A stretch of DNA of 64,000 nucleotides from CAVTHW01 sp963734625 (lineage in GTDB: Bacteria > Acidobacteriota > Terriglobia > Bryobacterales > Bryobacteraceae), in the NCBI GenBank assembly GCA_963734625.1, contig CAVTHW010000018.1, forward strand, positions 124,001 through 188,000. The letters are read 5' to 3'. The number at the start of each line of letters is the position of its first letter. Position 1 is the stretch's first letter. A model generated the notes under the pieces. That model did no database searches, had not been told where the DNA came from, and saw nothing but the letters and a program-made list of their open reading frames with translations. The position numbers and the translations under genes were made by a program. Shown here piece after piece: positions 31,705-40,489 of the stretch.

Positions 31705-32562
31705 ATGAGTTCTCTTATCGGACTGGGAGAAGTTGCCGCTCCACTCGACCCGGGCGCGCTGCGCGAGAAAGAGCGGAAACTGCTCGAGATTCTGCGGGGC
31801 ATGGGGAGCGTCATCATCGCCTATTCGGGCGGGACGGACTCGGCCTATCTGGCGTGGGCGGCGGCGAGCGTGCTCGGTGACAAGGCCCTGGCAATCACTG
31901 CCGATACCGCCTCGATGCCCGAATCCCACAAGCGCGACGCCGAGGAGTTTGCGCGGCGCTACGGGCTGCGTCACGAATACGTCAAGACCAGCGAGTTCGA
32001 GAACCCGGTTTTCGTCGCCAACGACGCCAACCGCTGTTTCCACTGCAAGGACGAGCTGTTCAGCCGCCTGGAAGAGGTAGCGCGGAATCGCGGTATAGCG
32101 GACATCATCTACGGGGTGAACGTGGATGATCTCAGAGACTACCGGCCTGGACAGAACGCGGCGGCCAAGCACGAAGTGAAGGCGCCGCTGGTGGAGGCGG
32201 GACTGCGGAAGGCGGAAATCCGCGAGCTATCGCGGATGGCGGGGTTGCCAACCTGGGACCGGCCCGCGGCCGCGTGTCTCAGTTCCAGGATCCCTTACGG
32301 AACACCGGTGACGGTGGAGACGGTAAAGAAGGTGGAACTGGGCGAAGAGGCGGTGAAGGCGCTCGGGTTCCGGCAATTCCGAGTGCGCTTCCACGGCGAC
32401 CTGGTGCGCCTGGAGATCGCGCCGGAAGAGATAGAGCTGGCGCTCACGCGCGAAATGGCGCGCAAATTCACCACCATCTTCAAGTCACTGGGCTTCCACT
32501 ACGTCACGCTCGACCTGGAGGGCTACCGCCAGGGCGCGATGAACGAAGCGCTGCCGAAGTAA
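31705..32562 (+). CDS. larE: LarE-type ATP-dependent sulfur transferase (PP-loop)
   Basis: LarE sacrifices a cysteine sulfur to build the nickel-pincer cofactor of lactate racemase. The 285-residue product has the PP-loop VIIAYSGGTDSAYLAWAAAS and a CFHCKDELFSRLEEVA block. The cysteine equivalent to the sulfur donor is in RPAAACLSSRIPYGTPVTVE. FRVRFHGDLVRLEIAPEEIE and a DLEGYRQGAMNEAL end match the family. LarB and LarC genes, its usual partners, are not in this window, so target and cofactor pathway are open. Confidence 0.88.
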   Translation: MSSLIGLGEVAAPLDPGALREKERKLLEILRGMGSVIIAYSGGTDSAYLAWAAASVLGDKALAITADTASMPESHKRDAEEFARRYGLRHEYVKTSEFENPVFVANDANRCFHCKDELFSRLEEVARNRGIADIIYGVNVDDLRDYRPGQNAAAKHEVKAPLVEAGLRKAEIRELSRMAGLPTWDRPAAACLSSRIPYGTPVTVETVKKVELGEEAVKALGFRQFRVRFHGDLVRLEIAPEEIELALTREMARKFTTIFKSLGFHYVTLDLEGYRQGAMNEALPK

Positions 32563-32574
32563 GCGGGCAACTCC

Positions 32575-33106
32575 CTAGCCCATGCCCCAGAGATCCCCGG
32601 TGTTCACGGGCTTGCCCTGCAGCTTCAGGTAGTAAAAGAGTTGCGCTTTGTGCTCGTCAAGGTGCCGGACCATCTGATGCAATTGAAAGCCGAGGGGGAA
32701 TTCCATTCGCCGGCGCCCAAGGAGCCGCCAGCTTCTTGTTCTCCAGATCCTTCTCGCCAGCTTGGGCGATCATCTTAAGGGCCAGCGCTTTGTCCGCGGC
32801 CAGTAGCTTCTTGGCCTCTTCAACGCTCCCTATCTTGGCCATCTTCTCTGCCGGCGGCAACATTTCCTCCGGAGGCAAGTCCGACATCTTCACGCCTGGT
32901 GGCAGGCCCCAATCGCCGGTCACGAATCCCTTACACGCGCCACCGCAAGATTCAGAAAGGTGCTTCAGGAGCTGGCCGACGGTCATCCAGTTGCCGCCGC
33001 TGGCCGGCTTCCAATCGAGATTTTGTGCATCCACTTTGTTCAGAAGTCCAAAGGCGGCTGCGTAAACGCCTTCGAGTTCGTCCTTCAAGAGTTGTGTCCA
33101 GGTCAT
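32575..33106 (-). CDS. DinB-superfamily protein (one frameshift)
   Basis: Four-helix-bundle protein of the DinB/YfiT-like group. The ATG at 33106 follows AAGGAG with eight-base spacing. The first frame reads MTWTQLLKDELEGVYAAAF, WMTVGQLLKHLSESCGGAC and KKLAAPWAPA. One extra base near 32705 shifts to MEFPLGFQLHQMVRHLDEHK and ends KLQGKPVNTGDLWGMG. The three putative metal histidines come from both frames (the LLKHL and QLHQMVRHLDEHK helices), so the intact protein of about 176 residues is the functional form. Confidence 0.75.
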
Positions 33107-33147
33107 GGTGAAACTCCTTTCTTGCTGGAAGTAGTATACACCTGGTC

Positions 33148-34146
33148 CTACCGGCCGCCCGCCCCCTGGGCGGTGGTCCTTACATGCACCTTCTCCCCGG
33201 TAAGAAAGAACCCTCGTGGATTGTCGACCGAGAGTGTGACCGGGTACAGCGTGCCGCGGGGGGAGTCGATGGGCGCCGCGGCGATCTCGCTCACCGTTGC
33301 ACGCAAGGTCACCCGAGACTTCGCGTCCAGCGAGACCCAAGCCGGCTGACCGACTCGCATTTTGAAAAGGTCATTTGCGGGCATCCGCAGCTCCACCCGC
33401 AAGACAGAGGGGTCCGAGCTGATTCCGAGAGTTCCCGCAACCCAGTCGTGGGCTACCAGCAAGCCATCCGCCGGCGCCACAACCGCTACATGTCCCCTCC
33501 CCTGCCCGCCCAGAGCGAGATCCAACCCCTGCTCGGCCTCGGCCCGTCTGGATCGGGCCTCCCCAACACGTAACTCCGCCTCGCTGACCGCGGAACCGTC
33601 CGCCTCGGCCTGAGACCGTATGGCCTCGACTGCTGCCACGGCCTCCTCGACAGCCTGAGCAGACTGGTCGTGCCGGAATTCCGACACATCGCCCTCCCGG
33701 AACTGTTCGTTTTCGAAGCTTTGTTCCGCAACACGCTGGGCGATTTTGGCCGAAGTCTCTTGAACCTCGTCTTCGGCCTTGCTGGCGCGCGCCGCTTCGA
33801 GAGCAGTTTCGGCTTGGCGAACATCATCCCGCGCCCGAGCTGCGGCTGAGCGGGCTTCGCCAGGCGAAAGGAGCAATTCATCGTTGCGAACGGCTTGACC
33901 CGGGAACGTCGTTGAAATCGTTTCCCCTATGATCTGTCCTTTGGTTACATAGGAGTCCAACGGGACCGCGACGCTAGAGACGGGTTCTGCGATGGCAGTC
34001 CCCGCCACCGGGTTAAGCACCCCCGAAAGAAGCAAACCGGTGCTATTAGGAGTGTCGGTCCGGTACCGCACGTGAGCTGCGTTTCCGCCGACCGTGACTG
34101 CCACAAGAGCCACAAAAACAATTGTTAACCAATGTTTCCGGCGCAT
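33148..34146 (-). CDS. HlyD-like membrane-fusion/efflux adaptor
   Basis: The 332-residue product has an N-terminal hydrophobic segment (TIVFVALVAVTVGGNAAHVR). A lipoyl-like first half follows (LLLSGVLNPVAGTAIAEPVS), then a long Ala/Glu-rich coiled coil (residues about 90-205) and a second half (VAVVAPADGLLVAHDWVAGT). A beta-barrel region comes next (LRMPANDLFKMRVGQPAWVS). It resembles HlyD/RND adaptor subunits. No transporter gene adjoins it directly; the nearest candidate is the MFS gene upstream, and such adaptors can serve MFS or ABC exporters. Confidence 0.78.
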   Translation of the reverse strand: MRRKHWLTIVFVALVAVTVGGNAAHVRYRTDTPNSTGLLLSGVLNPVAGTAIAEPVSSVAVPLDSYVTKGQIIGETISTTFPGQAVRNDELLLSPGEARSAAARARDDVRQAETALEAARASKAEDEVQETSAKIAQRVAEQSFENEQFREGDVSEFRHDQSAQAVEEAVAAVEAIRSQAEADGSAVSEAELRVGEARSRRAEAEQGLDLALGGQGRGHVAVVAPADGLLVAHDWVAGTLGISSDPSVLRVELRMPANDLFKMRVGQPAWVSLDAKSRVTLRATVSEIAAAPIDSPRGTLYPVTLSVDNPRGFFLTGEKVHVRTTAQGAGGR

Positions 34147-34319
34147 CGCATTCTCCTTTCCAAAATCGGTGCCACTGCTTCACCGTCCATATTGATGCCG
34201 TCCGCCTGGGGCAGGATTCTCCCGTAAACTCGGTATTTCTTGCCCAGCAGACCGAGGGCTGGACCGGCTTGCACATGCAACTTATGCAACAGCCTCAATA
34301 GCGCCCGGGTTGAGTGCGC

Positions 34320-35586
34320 TCAGGCGCCAATCTCCGGCAGGATCCCAAGTCTTTCGTAGATGGGACGCACCAGGCCGCGGAGTTCGGGAAGCCGGCGGGC
34401 GAACCAGGCGGCACCCAGGATCGTGAATGCGCCCCCCCAGATCAGGGTTGCCGGAGCGCCAATACGCGCCGCCAGAATACCGGCCAGCAGGCTGCCGAAG
34501 GGCGCCATCCCCTGGAATGCCATGGAGTAGTAAGCCATCACGCGCCCGCGCTTCTCATCGTGCACGATGGTCTGGAGGATGGTGTTGCTGCACGCCATCT
34601 GCTGCATCATCCCGAATCCGGCGAGCGGCAGGAGCAGCAGCGACAGCCATAGCCAGGGCGAGAGCGCGAAGCCCACCAGCGACACTCCGAACAACGCCGC
34701 CGATAATACCAGGCGCCTCCCCAGCCCAACCACGCTCTTGCGCATGGCCAGTGTCACCGCGCCGGTGAGCGCCCCCACTCCGGAGGCCGCCATCAAGAAT
34801 CCCAGCGTGTGCGCGCCGCCGTGAAGTATCCGGGATGCAAAGATCGGCATCAGAACCGAATATGGCATCCCCACCAAACTCACGAGCGCGAGCAACAGGA
34901 GGATGGAGTGGATAGTCTTCGATTCGACTACATAGTGCCACCCTTCCAGAAGTTCGTGCCACACCTTGAGATGTTTCCCGCTGAGCTCCGCCGCCGGAAT
35001 TCTCATGGCCAGCAAGGAAACGATGACCGCGACATAGCTTAACCCGTCTATGAGAAAACAGTAACCCTCACCCACCGCCGCTATGACCGCGCCGGCAATC
35101 GCCGGCCCGATCAAGCGCGCCGAGTTGACCATCGACGAATTCAGCGCTATGGCATTGCCGAGGTCTGCGCGGTTCTCCACCATCTGGATGACGAACGCCT
35201 GACGCACGGGCATGTCAAACGCGTTGATCAGCCCCTGGGCCAGAGCGAGCCAGACGATGTCCCACACCGTGATGACGCCGCGCAGCGCAAGACCGGCCAG
35301 CGCGAAGGACTGCAGCATCGAGAGGATCTGGGTGACGATACAGGGTGCGGTGGCGATCCCAGCGGTCCACCCAAACGCCGGCCAGCGGTGACAGGAAGAA
35401 CAGGGGAATCTGCCCGCAGAAGCTCACGATTCCGAGCAGCACTGCCGAGCCGGTGAGCCGGTAGACGAGCCAGCTCGTGGCGATACGCGTCATCCAGGTC
35501 CCGATAAGCGAGACACTCTGACCGCTGAAGAACAGCCGGTAGTTACGGGACCGCAGCGCGCGCAGCGCGAACGACCAACTCGACAT
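34320..35586 (-). CDS. MFS exporter (MFS_3/EntS-like), one frameshift
   Basis: Twelve-helix major facilitator of the EntS-like export group. The first frame gives ALRSRNYRLFFSGQSVSLIG, then TWMTRIATSWLVYRL and the inter-helix motif LSPLAGVWVDRWDRHRTL. One extra T near 35343 shifts the frame to IVTQILSMLQSFALAGLAL, DMPVRQAFVIQMVENRADLG and the remaining helices, ending LGILPEIGA. The total is about 421 residues, usual for the family. Substrate unknown. The start ATG follows a GTG codon with GGTGAG upstream. Confidence 0.83.
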
Positions 35587-35683
35587 CACCTCACCGCAAT
35601 TTCCAAGTGTAACAGCGTCGTCCTGGTCAGGATTCTCTGGCGGGCTCCGACTAAGACTCGCTCCCTCGAATCCTACGGCGTAA

Positions 35684-35929
35684 TCAGTTCAATTTCTGGG
35701 TCCGCAACTCCTGCTCCGCCCGAACCCAATCTTCCTCCGCCGAGCCACCTTTGCAGCCGCGAGCCTCCCAGTAGGAGTAGGCGAGGCGGGCAATCTGCTC
35801 CCTCTTCAGCTCAGGTGCAGCGGAGCCGTCGACCCCGTCCGCGGCCGTGATCGGTGGGGGCGTCATCGCAACTGGGAGCGGCTGCCGGGACTTAGCCCTC
35901 TTATTAGGACTCTTTCCTGGAACTAACAT
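35684..35929 (-). CDS. DUF2934-domain small protein
   Basis: The 81-residue basic protein starts at ATG 35929, chosen because AGGAGG lies seven bases upstream; longer readings have no ribosome site. The C-terminal half matches DUF2934: EQIARLAYSYWEARGCKGGS, then AEEDWVRAEQEL, with the aromatic-W-RAE pattern. The N-terminal part is Lys/Pro-rich and probably disordered. DUF2934 proteins are common in soil bacteria and of unknown function. Confidence 0.78.
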   Translation of the reverse strand: MLVPGKSPNKRAKSRQPLPVAMTPPPITAADGVDGSAAPELKREQIARLAYSYWEARGCKGGSAEEDWVRAEQELRTQKLN

Positions 35930-35994
35930 CTGCACTCCTCCTTCTTCCTTCTTCTTCACCGTGCCTTCCATTGCGCACGCTACCACCCCAAACA

Positions 35995-36023
35995 CTGACC
36001 ACTCCCTCCCGGTCGTGGTTCAG
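35995..36023 (+). repeat. Dispersed 29-bp repeat, copy 1
   Basis: The segment containing CTCCCGGTCGTGGTTCAG matches, with one mismatch, the reverse complement of 43245-43273. It lies just beyond the 3' end of ppk2, between it and the DUF2934 gene. The two copies bracket the polyphosphate/phosphate gene block in opposite orientation. Probably a member of a genome-wide intergenic repeat family. Confidence 0.7.
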
Positions 36024-36061
36024 CGGTATCTCGCTGAGCCAGAAGAACAGAATCGCGTCGG

Positions 36062-36946
36062 CTATCTCTTTTCCGCCGCTAGCGCCTTGCGAGCGGCATC
36101 CAAGGCCTTGCGCTCGACCGCGCTGACTCTCGGAAAGCTGAGATTCAGGCCTTCGAGTGCGTCCACCACGGCCCGGGCCACGGCCAGGCGCGTGAACCAC
36201 TTGTTGTCGGCCGGGATGACGTACCAGGGCGCGTGGGGCATGGCCGTGTAACGGATCATGTCCTCGTAAGCCCGCATGTAGGCGCCCCAGTGATCGCGCT
36301 CCTTGAGGTCGCCGGCCGAGAACTTCCAGTGCTTATCCTTGTCGTCCAGGCGCTTCAGAAAGCGCCGCTTCTGCTCCGCTTTCGAAACGTTCAAGAAGAA
36401 CTTCAGCACCACCACGCCGTTTCGGGTAAGGTAGCGCTCCAAGGCGTTGATATCCTCGAAACGCTCCTTCCAAACGTCCCGCGTCACCAAAGCCGGCGGG
36501 AGCTTCTCATTCGTCAGCAGCTCGGGATGAACGCGGACCACGAGCGTTTCCTCGTAGTACGAGCGGTTGAAGATTCCGATCCGCCCACGTTCGGGCAGAC
36601 AGCGAAACGTGCGCCAAAGATAGTCGTGGTCCAGCTCCTCGGCCGACGGCGCTTTGAAGGAATACACCTGAACGCCTTGCGGGTTCACGCCCGACATGAC
36701 GTGCTTGATGACGCCGTCCTTGCCGGCCGCGTCCATCGCCTGAAAAATCATCAGCAGCGCCCAGCGATCGTCCGCGTAGAGCTTTTCCTGAAGTGCGCTG
36801 AGCAGTTCGACGCCCTTGCCCAGCCACTCCGCGGCCTGCTCTTTGGACTTCAATCCGCCCGTGTCCGCCGGATCGAAATCCTCCAGCCGAAACTTTTTGC
36901 CGGCCGTAATGCGAAAGGGCTTGGCAAACATTCCCGTCTTGCTCAT
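36062..36946 (-). CDS. ppk2: Polyphosphate kinase 2 family protein
   Basis: Transfers phosphate between polyphosphate and nucleotides (NDP or NMP). The 294-residue product has the Walker A motif in IFQAMDAAGKDGVIKHVM, the GVNPQGVQVYSFKAP segment and Walker B in GRIGIFNRSYYEETLVVRVH. A lid with KRRFLKRLDDKDKHWKFS follows, then the closing block WYVIPADNKWFTRLAVARAV. Length and motifs fit single-domain PPK2; the class (I-III) and nucleotide preference need phylogeny. Last gene of the leftward tmk-tmk-sixA-ppk2 operon, three bases after sixA. Confidence 0.94.
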   Translation of the reverse strand: MSKTGMFAKPFRITAGKKFRLEDFDPADTGGLKSKEQAAEWLGKGVELLSALQEKLYADDRWALLMIFQAMDAAGKDGVIKHVMSGVNPQGVQVYSFKAPSAEELDHDYLWRTFRCLPERGRIGIFNRSYYEETLVVRVHPELLTNEKLPPALVTRDVWKERFEDINALERYLTRNGVVVLKFFLNVSKAEQKRRFLKRLDDKDKHWKFSAGDLKERDHWGAYMRAYEDMIRYTAMPHAPWYVIPADNKWFTRLAVARAVVDALEGLNLSFPRVSAVERKALDAARKALAAEKR

Positions 36947-36949
36947 GCT

Positions 36950-37456
36950 TCAGCCTCCGGTTTCCGCCGCGCTCGTGGCGGCCAGTTTGGCCGTTAGGAA
37001 CCACTGGAGCACTCCCCGCGGCGAGCGATCCATCGGGTCCAGGTCGATCCGCAGCATTGCTCCCTTCTTGAGATCCACCAGCACCCGGGGCGCCCCCAGA
37101 AGGTAGCTCGCCGCTTCCCCCAACAGCGGCTCGTGACCTGCAAGCAAAATAGCGGCCTCCTCGGAATGCTCCCGGATGAGCCTCCAGACGGCCGGCGCCG
37201 ACGAGGAGGGAAGCAGTGCATCCGATGGTGCTACCCGCCCTTTGTACCCCAGCACCCGCACCGCGATCTCGGCGGTTTCGACGGCCCTGATATACGGGCT
37301 GGTAAGAACCAGCGTAGGCCGCACACCCGCGGCGCGGGCCGATTCCAGCACCCGGCGGAGCTTCTCCTGACCCTCCTTGGTCAGCCGCCGTTCCGGGTCG
37401 CCGCCACCCGGCCGCCGTACTTCGGCAATGCCGTGCCTCAGAATATAGACTTCCAT
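36950..37456 (-). CDS. sixA: SixA-type phosphohistidine phosphatase
   Basis: Histidine-phosphatase superfamily enzyme. The 168-residue product begins MEVYILRHGIAEVRRPGGGD with the catalytic RHG. LTKEGQEKLRRVLE and VLTSPYIRAVETAEI carry the Arg pocket, and ILLAGHEPLLGEAASYLLG holds the second histidine. SixA of E. coli acts on phosphohistidine of HPt/PTS proteins; here it sits among phosphate-transfer enzymes, so another phospho-substrate is possible. The ATG overlaps the upstream kinase stop (TGATG). Confidence 0.9.
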   Translation of the reverse strand: MEVYILRHGIAEVRRPGGGDPERRLTKEGQEKLRRVLESARAAGVRPTLVLTSPYIRAVETAEIAVRVLGYKGRVAPSDALLPSSSAPAVWRLIREHSEEAAILLAGHEPLLGEAASYLLGAPRVLVDLKKGAMLRIDLDPMDRSPRGVLQWFLTAKLAATSAAETGG

Positions 37457-38211
37457 CAACTGCTCCGGCGCGTCCTTCGCCGCACAGGGGAACGCGGCGG
37501 AGCGGCCTGGGTAGCGCCCGGCCGCAATCCGGCGATGTGGTTCCGCAACTCCGCGAAGACCGTCTCCGCCGGCCGGTTCGCATCCACGACGGTGAACTGG
37601 TAGCGCTTGGCCATGCGGTCCAGCGCCCGCACCAGCCGCGTCTGGTAACGGACGAAGCTCTGGTGCATGTCGGCGCCGAAGCGCATGTCCATGCCGCTTT
37701 CCCAGTAATCGAACGCGCCCTTGCCCATCACCACGCGGCGCACCAGTTCGTGCGCTTCAGCCCGCAGGTAGTAAACGGCGTGGGGCGCCAGCGCGAAACC
37801 CGACACCTGCTCGATCCAGCGCCGGTCCTCGCCCCGGGCGATGGCGCGGGCCATCATCGAGAAGATATAGCGGTCGATCAGCACCACGAATCCCGCGCGC
37901 AGGGCCGGTATGATCTCATTCTCCAGACGGTCGGCGAAATCGGTCACGTAGAACAGGGTCATCGTGATTGGACCGAAGGTATTGCCGTTCTTGGCTTCCT
38001 TAATTCCCTTGCCCGCCAGCGCGCTGCGCGCCATTCCACTGTCCAGCACGGCGTGGCCTTCGCGCTCCAGCCACCTACGCAGCATCGCGATTTGGGTGGT
38101 GCGGCCCACGGCGTCGGGCCCCTCGATGACGATCAGCGTGCCGTGCAAATCCAGGCAATCCACGCCCGGAAGCGGCTCGCTATAGAATTGCAGCGGCTGT
38201 ATCGTCTGCAC
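37456..38211 (-). CDS. Thymidylate-kinase-like protein with variant P-loop
   Basis: P-loop kinase of the dTMP kinase group, 251 residues from a GTG start. The Walker A reads IEGPDAVGRTTQIAMLRRWL, with Arg where the invariant Lys should be. The DRY segment (VLIDRYIFSMMARAIARGED) and lid-like region (MGKGAFDYWESGMDMRFGAD) align with the neighbouring paralogue. The basic C-terminal tail ends PRSPVRRRTRRSS. The Lys-to-Arg change suggests an altered or non-ATP phosphate donor, or a regulatory subunit, but this is inference. It overlaps its paralogue by 32 bases and sixA by one. Confidence 0.8.
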   Translation of the reverse strand: MQTIQPLQFYSEPLPGVDCLDLHGTLIVIEGPDAVGRTTQIAMLRRWLEREGHAVLDSGMARSALAGKGIKEAKNGNTFGPITMTLFYVTDFADRLENEIIPALRAGFVVLIDRYIFSMMARAIARGEDRRWIEQVSGFALAPHAVYYLRAEAHELVRRVVMGKGAFDYWESGMDMRFGADMHQSFVRYQTRLVRALDRMAKRYQFTVVDANRPAETVFAELRNHIAGLRPGATQAAPPRSPVRRRTRRSS

Positions 38212-38920
38212 GCGATATCCCTTCCGGCGCCCGCAGAATGTCCGTCTTCAGGTGCGCGCCCAGGACCTCCATTACGATCTCCCGCATCTGGCTCTGCTGT
38301 TCCTCGATGGACTGGGTCGCGTCGATAACTCGAAAACCCATCTCTTCAACCATCGCCTCGTATTCGTCCAGGATGCGGCCCTGGAAGATACGGAAGCTCT
38401 CCTCGGTGTTCCGGCTCAACCCCAGGTCCATGCCGGCTTCGTAGTACTTGATCGCGTTGCGTCCGCCCAGAATTCTCCGCAGGGCAACGTCCAAGGGCAC
38501 GCGGAAATAGAAGCGCAAGTCAGGGCGCAGGGCGAACTTGTACAGGTTCCGGACCCAGCGCCGGTTGACGCCGCGCGCCACATCGCGGGCGAAGGCGGTG
38601 TATGCATAGCGGTCCGCGCACACCAGGGCGCCGGCTTTGACCATCGGCAGGATGTAACTCTCCATCCGGTCGGCGAAGTCGGTTGCATGGATCAGGCTGA
38701 AGGTGGTGGGAGTGAACATCTCCCTCTTCTTGCCGCGGCGCGTCGTCTCGCGGACCAGCGGCGAGGAGTTCCACTCACTAAAGGCCACCGCGTAACCCTG
38801 GGCGCGCAGCCACTGGCTCAGGAGCGCAAGCTGGGTAGACTTGCCCGAGCCGTCGATGCCCTCCACCACGACGAGTCTTCCCGCGTAACGGTTCTGCAAC
38901 AACGGATATGCGCGTCTCAT
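38180..38920 (-). CDS. Thymidylate-kinase-like protein (canonical P-loop)
   Basis: The 246-residue P-loop kinase of the dTMP kinase group is paralogous to the next gene. Walker A is standard: VVVEGIDGSGKSTQLALLSQ. The DR motif appears in LVCADRYAYTAFARDVARGV and the lid-like region in LGGRNAIKYYEAGMDLGLSR. It lacks the compact form of housekeeping Tmk (about 205-215 residues) and carries extra sequence after the P-loop (RETTRRGKKREMFTPTTFS). True thymidylate kinase activity is therefore doubtful. First gene of the leftward operon, 27 bp from the divergent ppx start. Confidence 0.82.
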   Translation of the reverse strand: MRRAYPLLQNRYAGRLVVVEGIDGSGKSTQLALLSQWLRAQGYAVAFSEWNSSPLVRETTRRGKKREMFTPTTFSLIHATDFADRMESYILPMVKAGALVCADRYAYTAFARDVARGVNRRWVRNLYKFALRPDLRFYFRVPLDVALRRILGGRNAIKYYEAGMDLGLSRNTEESFRIFQGRILDEYEAMVEEMGFRVIDATQSIEEQQSQMREIVMEVLGAHLKTDILRAPEGISRADDTAAAIL

Positions 38921-38947
38921 CCCGGAACCGACTATTATAGCGATTGT

Positions 38948-40486
38948 ATGGCCCGCTACGCGGCTATCGACATCGGCAGTAACTCGGTCCGGATGGAGGT
39001 CGCCGACAAGGCGCCCGGCAGCCCCATGGAAATTGTGGCGTCCGAGCGGGTGGTGACCCGCCTCGGCGAGAGTGTGTTTCGCACCGGCAAGGTGAGCCGG
39101 GAGGCTGCCGATCTGACTTGCCAGGTTTTGGCCGGAATGGCGGCTCGGTATCAGAAGCTCAACGTGGCGGGCGTGCGCGCCGTCGCAACCAGCGCGGTGC
39201 GCGACGCGCGAAACCAGACGGAGTTCCTCCAGCGCGCCTCCGCGGCGGCAGGCGCGCCCGTGGACGTGATCTCAGGGCGCGAAGAGGCGCGCCTGATCCA
39301 CTTAGGGGTGCAGAGCCGGTGGCCGCAAACCTCCCGCCGGGTGCTGATCGTCGACGTCGGGGGAGGGAGCGCGGAAATCATTGCCAGCGAGGGCGGCCGC
39401 TTTGAGGACGCCGTCTCCAAGCCGCTCGGAGCAGTGCGGCTGTGCGCGGCCTTCTTGGCCAGCGACCCGCCGGCGGAGCTGGAGCTCCATCGCATGCGCG
39501 AGTTTATCGACGAGAAGCTCGATGGCGTGGCTCGCCGCTTCGGGACATCCCACTGGGATCGGGCCATCGCCACCTCCGCCACCGCCTGCGCGGCGGCCTG
39601 TGCCATCCATCGCGTCCCGCGTTCTAAAGGCGACCTGGTGGACCGCCTGCGTATGCCGGCCGCGGAACTGCGCAAATTGGGAAAGAAGCTGGGCGAACTG
39701 GACTTGAACGGCAGACGCGCGATCACCGGGATCGGCCCGCGCCGCGCTGAGATTATCGTCCCTGGGGTAAGCGTGCTGGCCAGAGTGGTCAGTGTGTTCA
39801 ACCTCGCCTCACTGCACTACTCCGCCGCCGGCGTGCGGGATGGGATTATTGCCGATCTCGCGGCGCGCGGCGTCGGCTCACAGCGCGCACAACTCAGCGC
39901 CGAGCAGCGCCAGGAGGTCGGACGCCTCAGCCGCCGCTACGGCGTGTCTCTCCAACACTCGCGGCAGGTTGCCGCCCTGGCGCAGACCCTCTTCCACTCG
40001 CTTCAGCCCCTTCACCAACTCCCCCTGGAGCATGGCAAGTTGCTGGAGGCCGCGGCCTATCTCCACGATATCGGCCATTTTGTCAGCGATCAGAGCCACC
40101 ATAAGCACTCGTATTACCTGGTGGCGAACTCCGACATGCCGGGTTTCACCAACCGGGAGAGAGAATTGGTCGCCTACCTGTGCCGGTATCATCGTAAGTC
40201 GCTGCCGGCTCCCCAGCATGCCGGCCCCCAGACTCTGACCAACGAGGAGAGCCATGCCGTCGTCCGCCTGATCCCGCTGCTGCGGCTGGCGGACAGTCTG
40301 GATCGCAGCCACACCCAGAGGGTCCAGTCGATAGAGTGCGGGATCCAGAACGGGCAAGTGACGATACGACTCTCATCGCCGAAAGGCAAGGATATCGACC
40401 TCGAACTGTGGGCGGCCGACCGGGCTGCCGCGGTCTTTCGCCAGGTCTATGGGATGCCCATTGTCCTGGCGAAAGAGGGCAGGTGA
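38948..40486 (+). CDS. ppx: Exopolyphosphatase/pppGpp phosphatase (Ppx/GppA) with C-terminal HD domain
   Basis: Hydrolyses polyphosphate and/or pppGpp. The 512-residue product begins MARYAAIDIGSNSVRMEVAD, the phosphate-1 motif of the actin-like fold. AVATSAVRDARN and VISGREEARLIHLGV follow, the latter with the catalytic Glu. VLIVDVGGGSAEIIASEGG is the phosphate-2 loop. The C-terminal HD-type half carries EAAAYLHDIGHFVSDQSHHK and LLRLADSLDRSH. ATG 38948 is chosen because it opens the conserved motif; a longer upstream reading is antisense to the kinase genes. No ribosome site precedes it, so a very short leader is likely. Confidence 0.93.
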   Translation: MARYAAIDIGSNSVRMEVADKAPGSPMEIVASERVVTRLGESVFRTGKVSREAADLTCQVLAGMAARYQKLNVAGVRAVATSAVRDARNQTEFLQRASAAAGAPVDVISGREEARLIHLGVQSRWPQTSRRVLIVDVGGGSAEIIASEGGRFEDAVSKPLGAVRLCAAFLASDPPAELELHRMREFIDEKLDGVARRFGTSHWDRAIATSATACAAACAIHRVPRSKGDLVDRLRMPAAELRKLGKKLGELDLNGRRAITGIGPRRAEIIVPGVSVLARVVSVFNLASLHYSAAGVRDGIIADLAARGVGSQRAQLSAEQRQEVGRLSRRYGVSLQHSRQVAALAQTLFHSLQPLHQLPLEHGKLLEAAAYLHDIGHFVSDQSHHKHSYYLVANSDMPGFTNRERELVAYLCRYHRKSLPAPQHAGPQTLTNEESHAVVRLIPLLRLADSLDRSHTQRVQSIECGIQNGQVTIRLSSPKGKDIDLELWAADRAAAVFRQVYGMPIVLAKEGR

Positions 40487-40489
40487 TCG

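Noticed and set aside
38252..38947. Upstream extension of the Ppx reading frame by about 230 residues
   Set aside because: It is antisense to the TMK-like gene, and the conserved AIDIGSNSVR motif starts right at ATG 38948.
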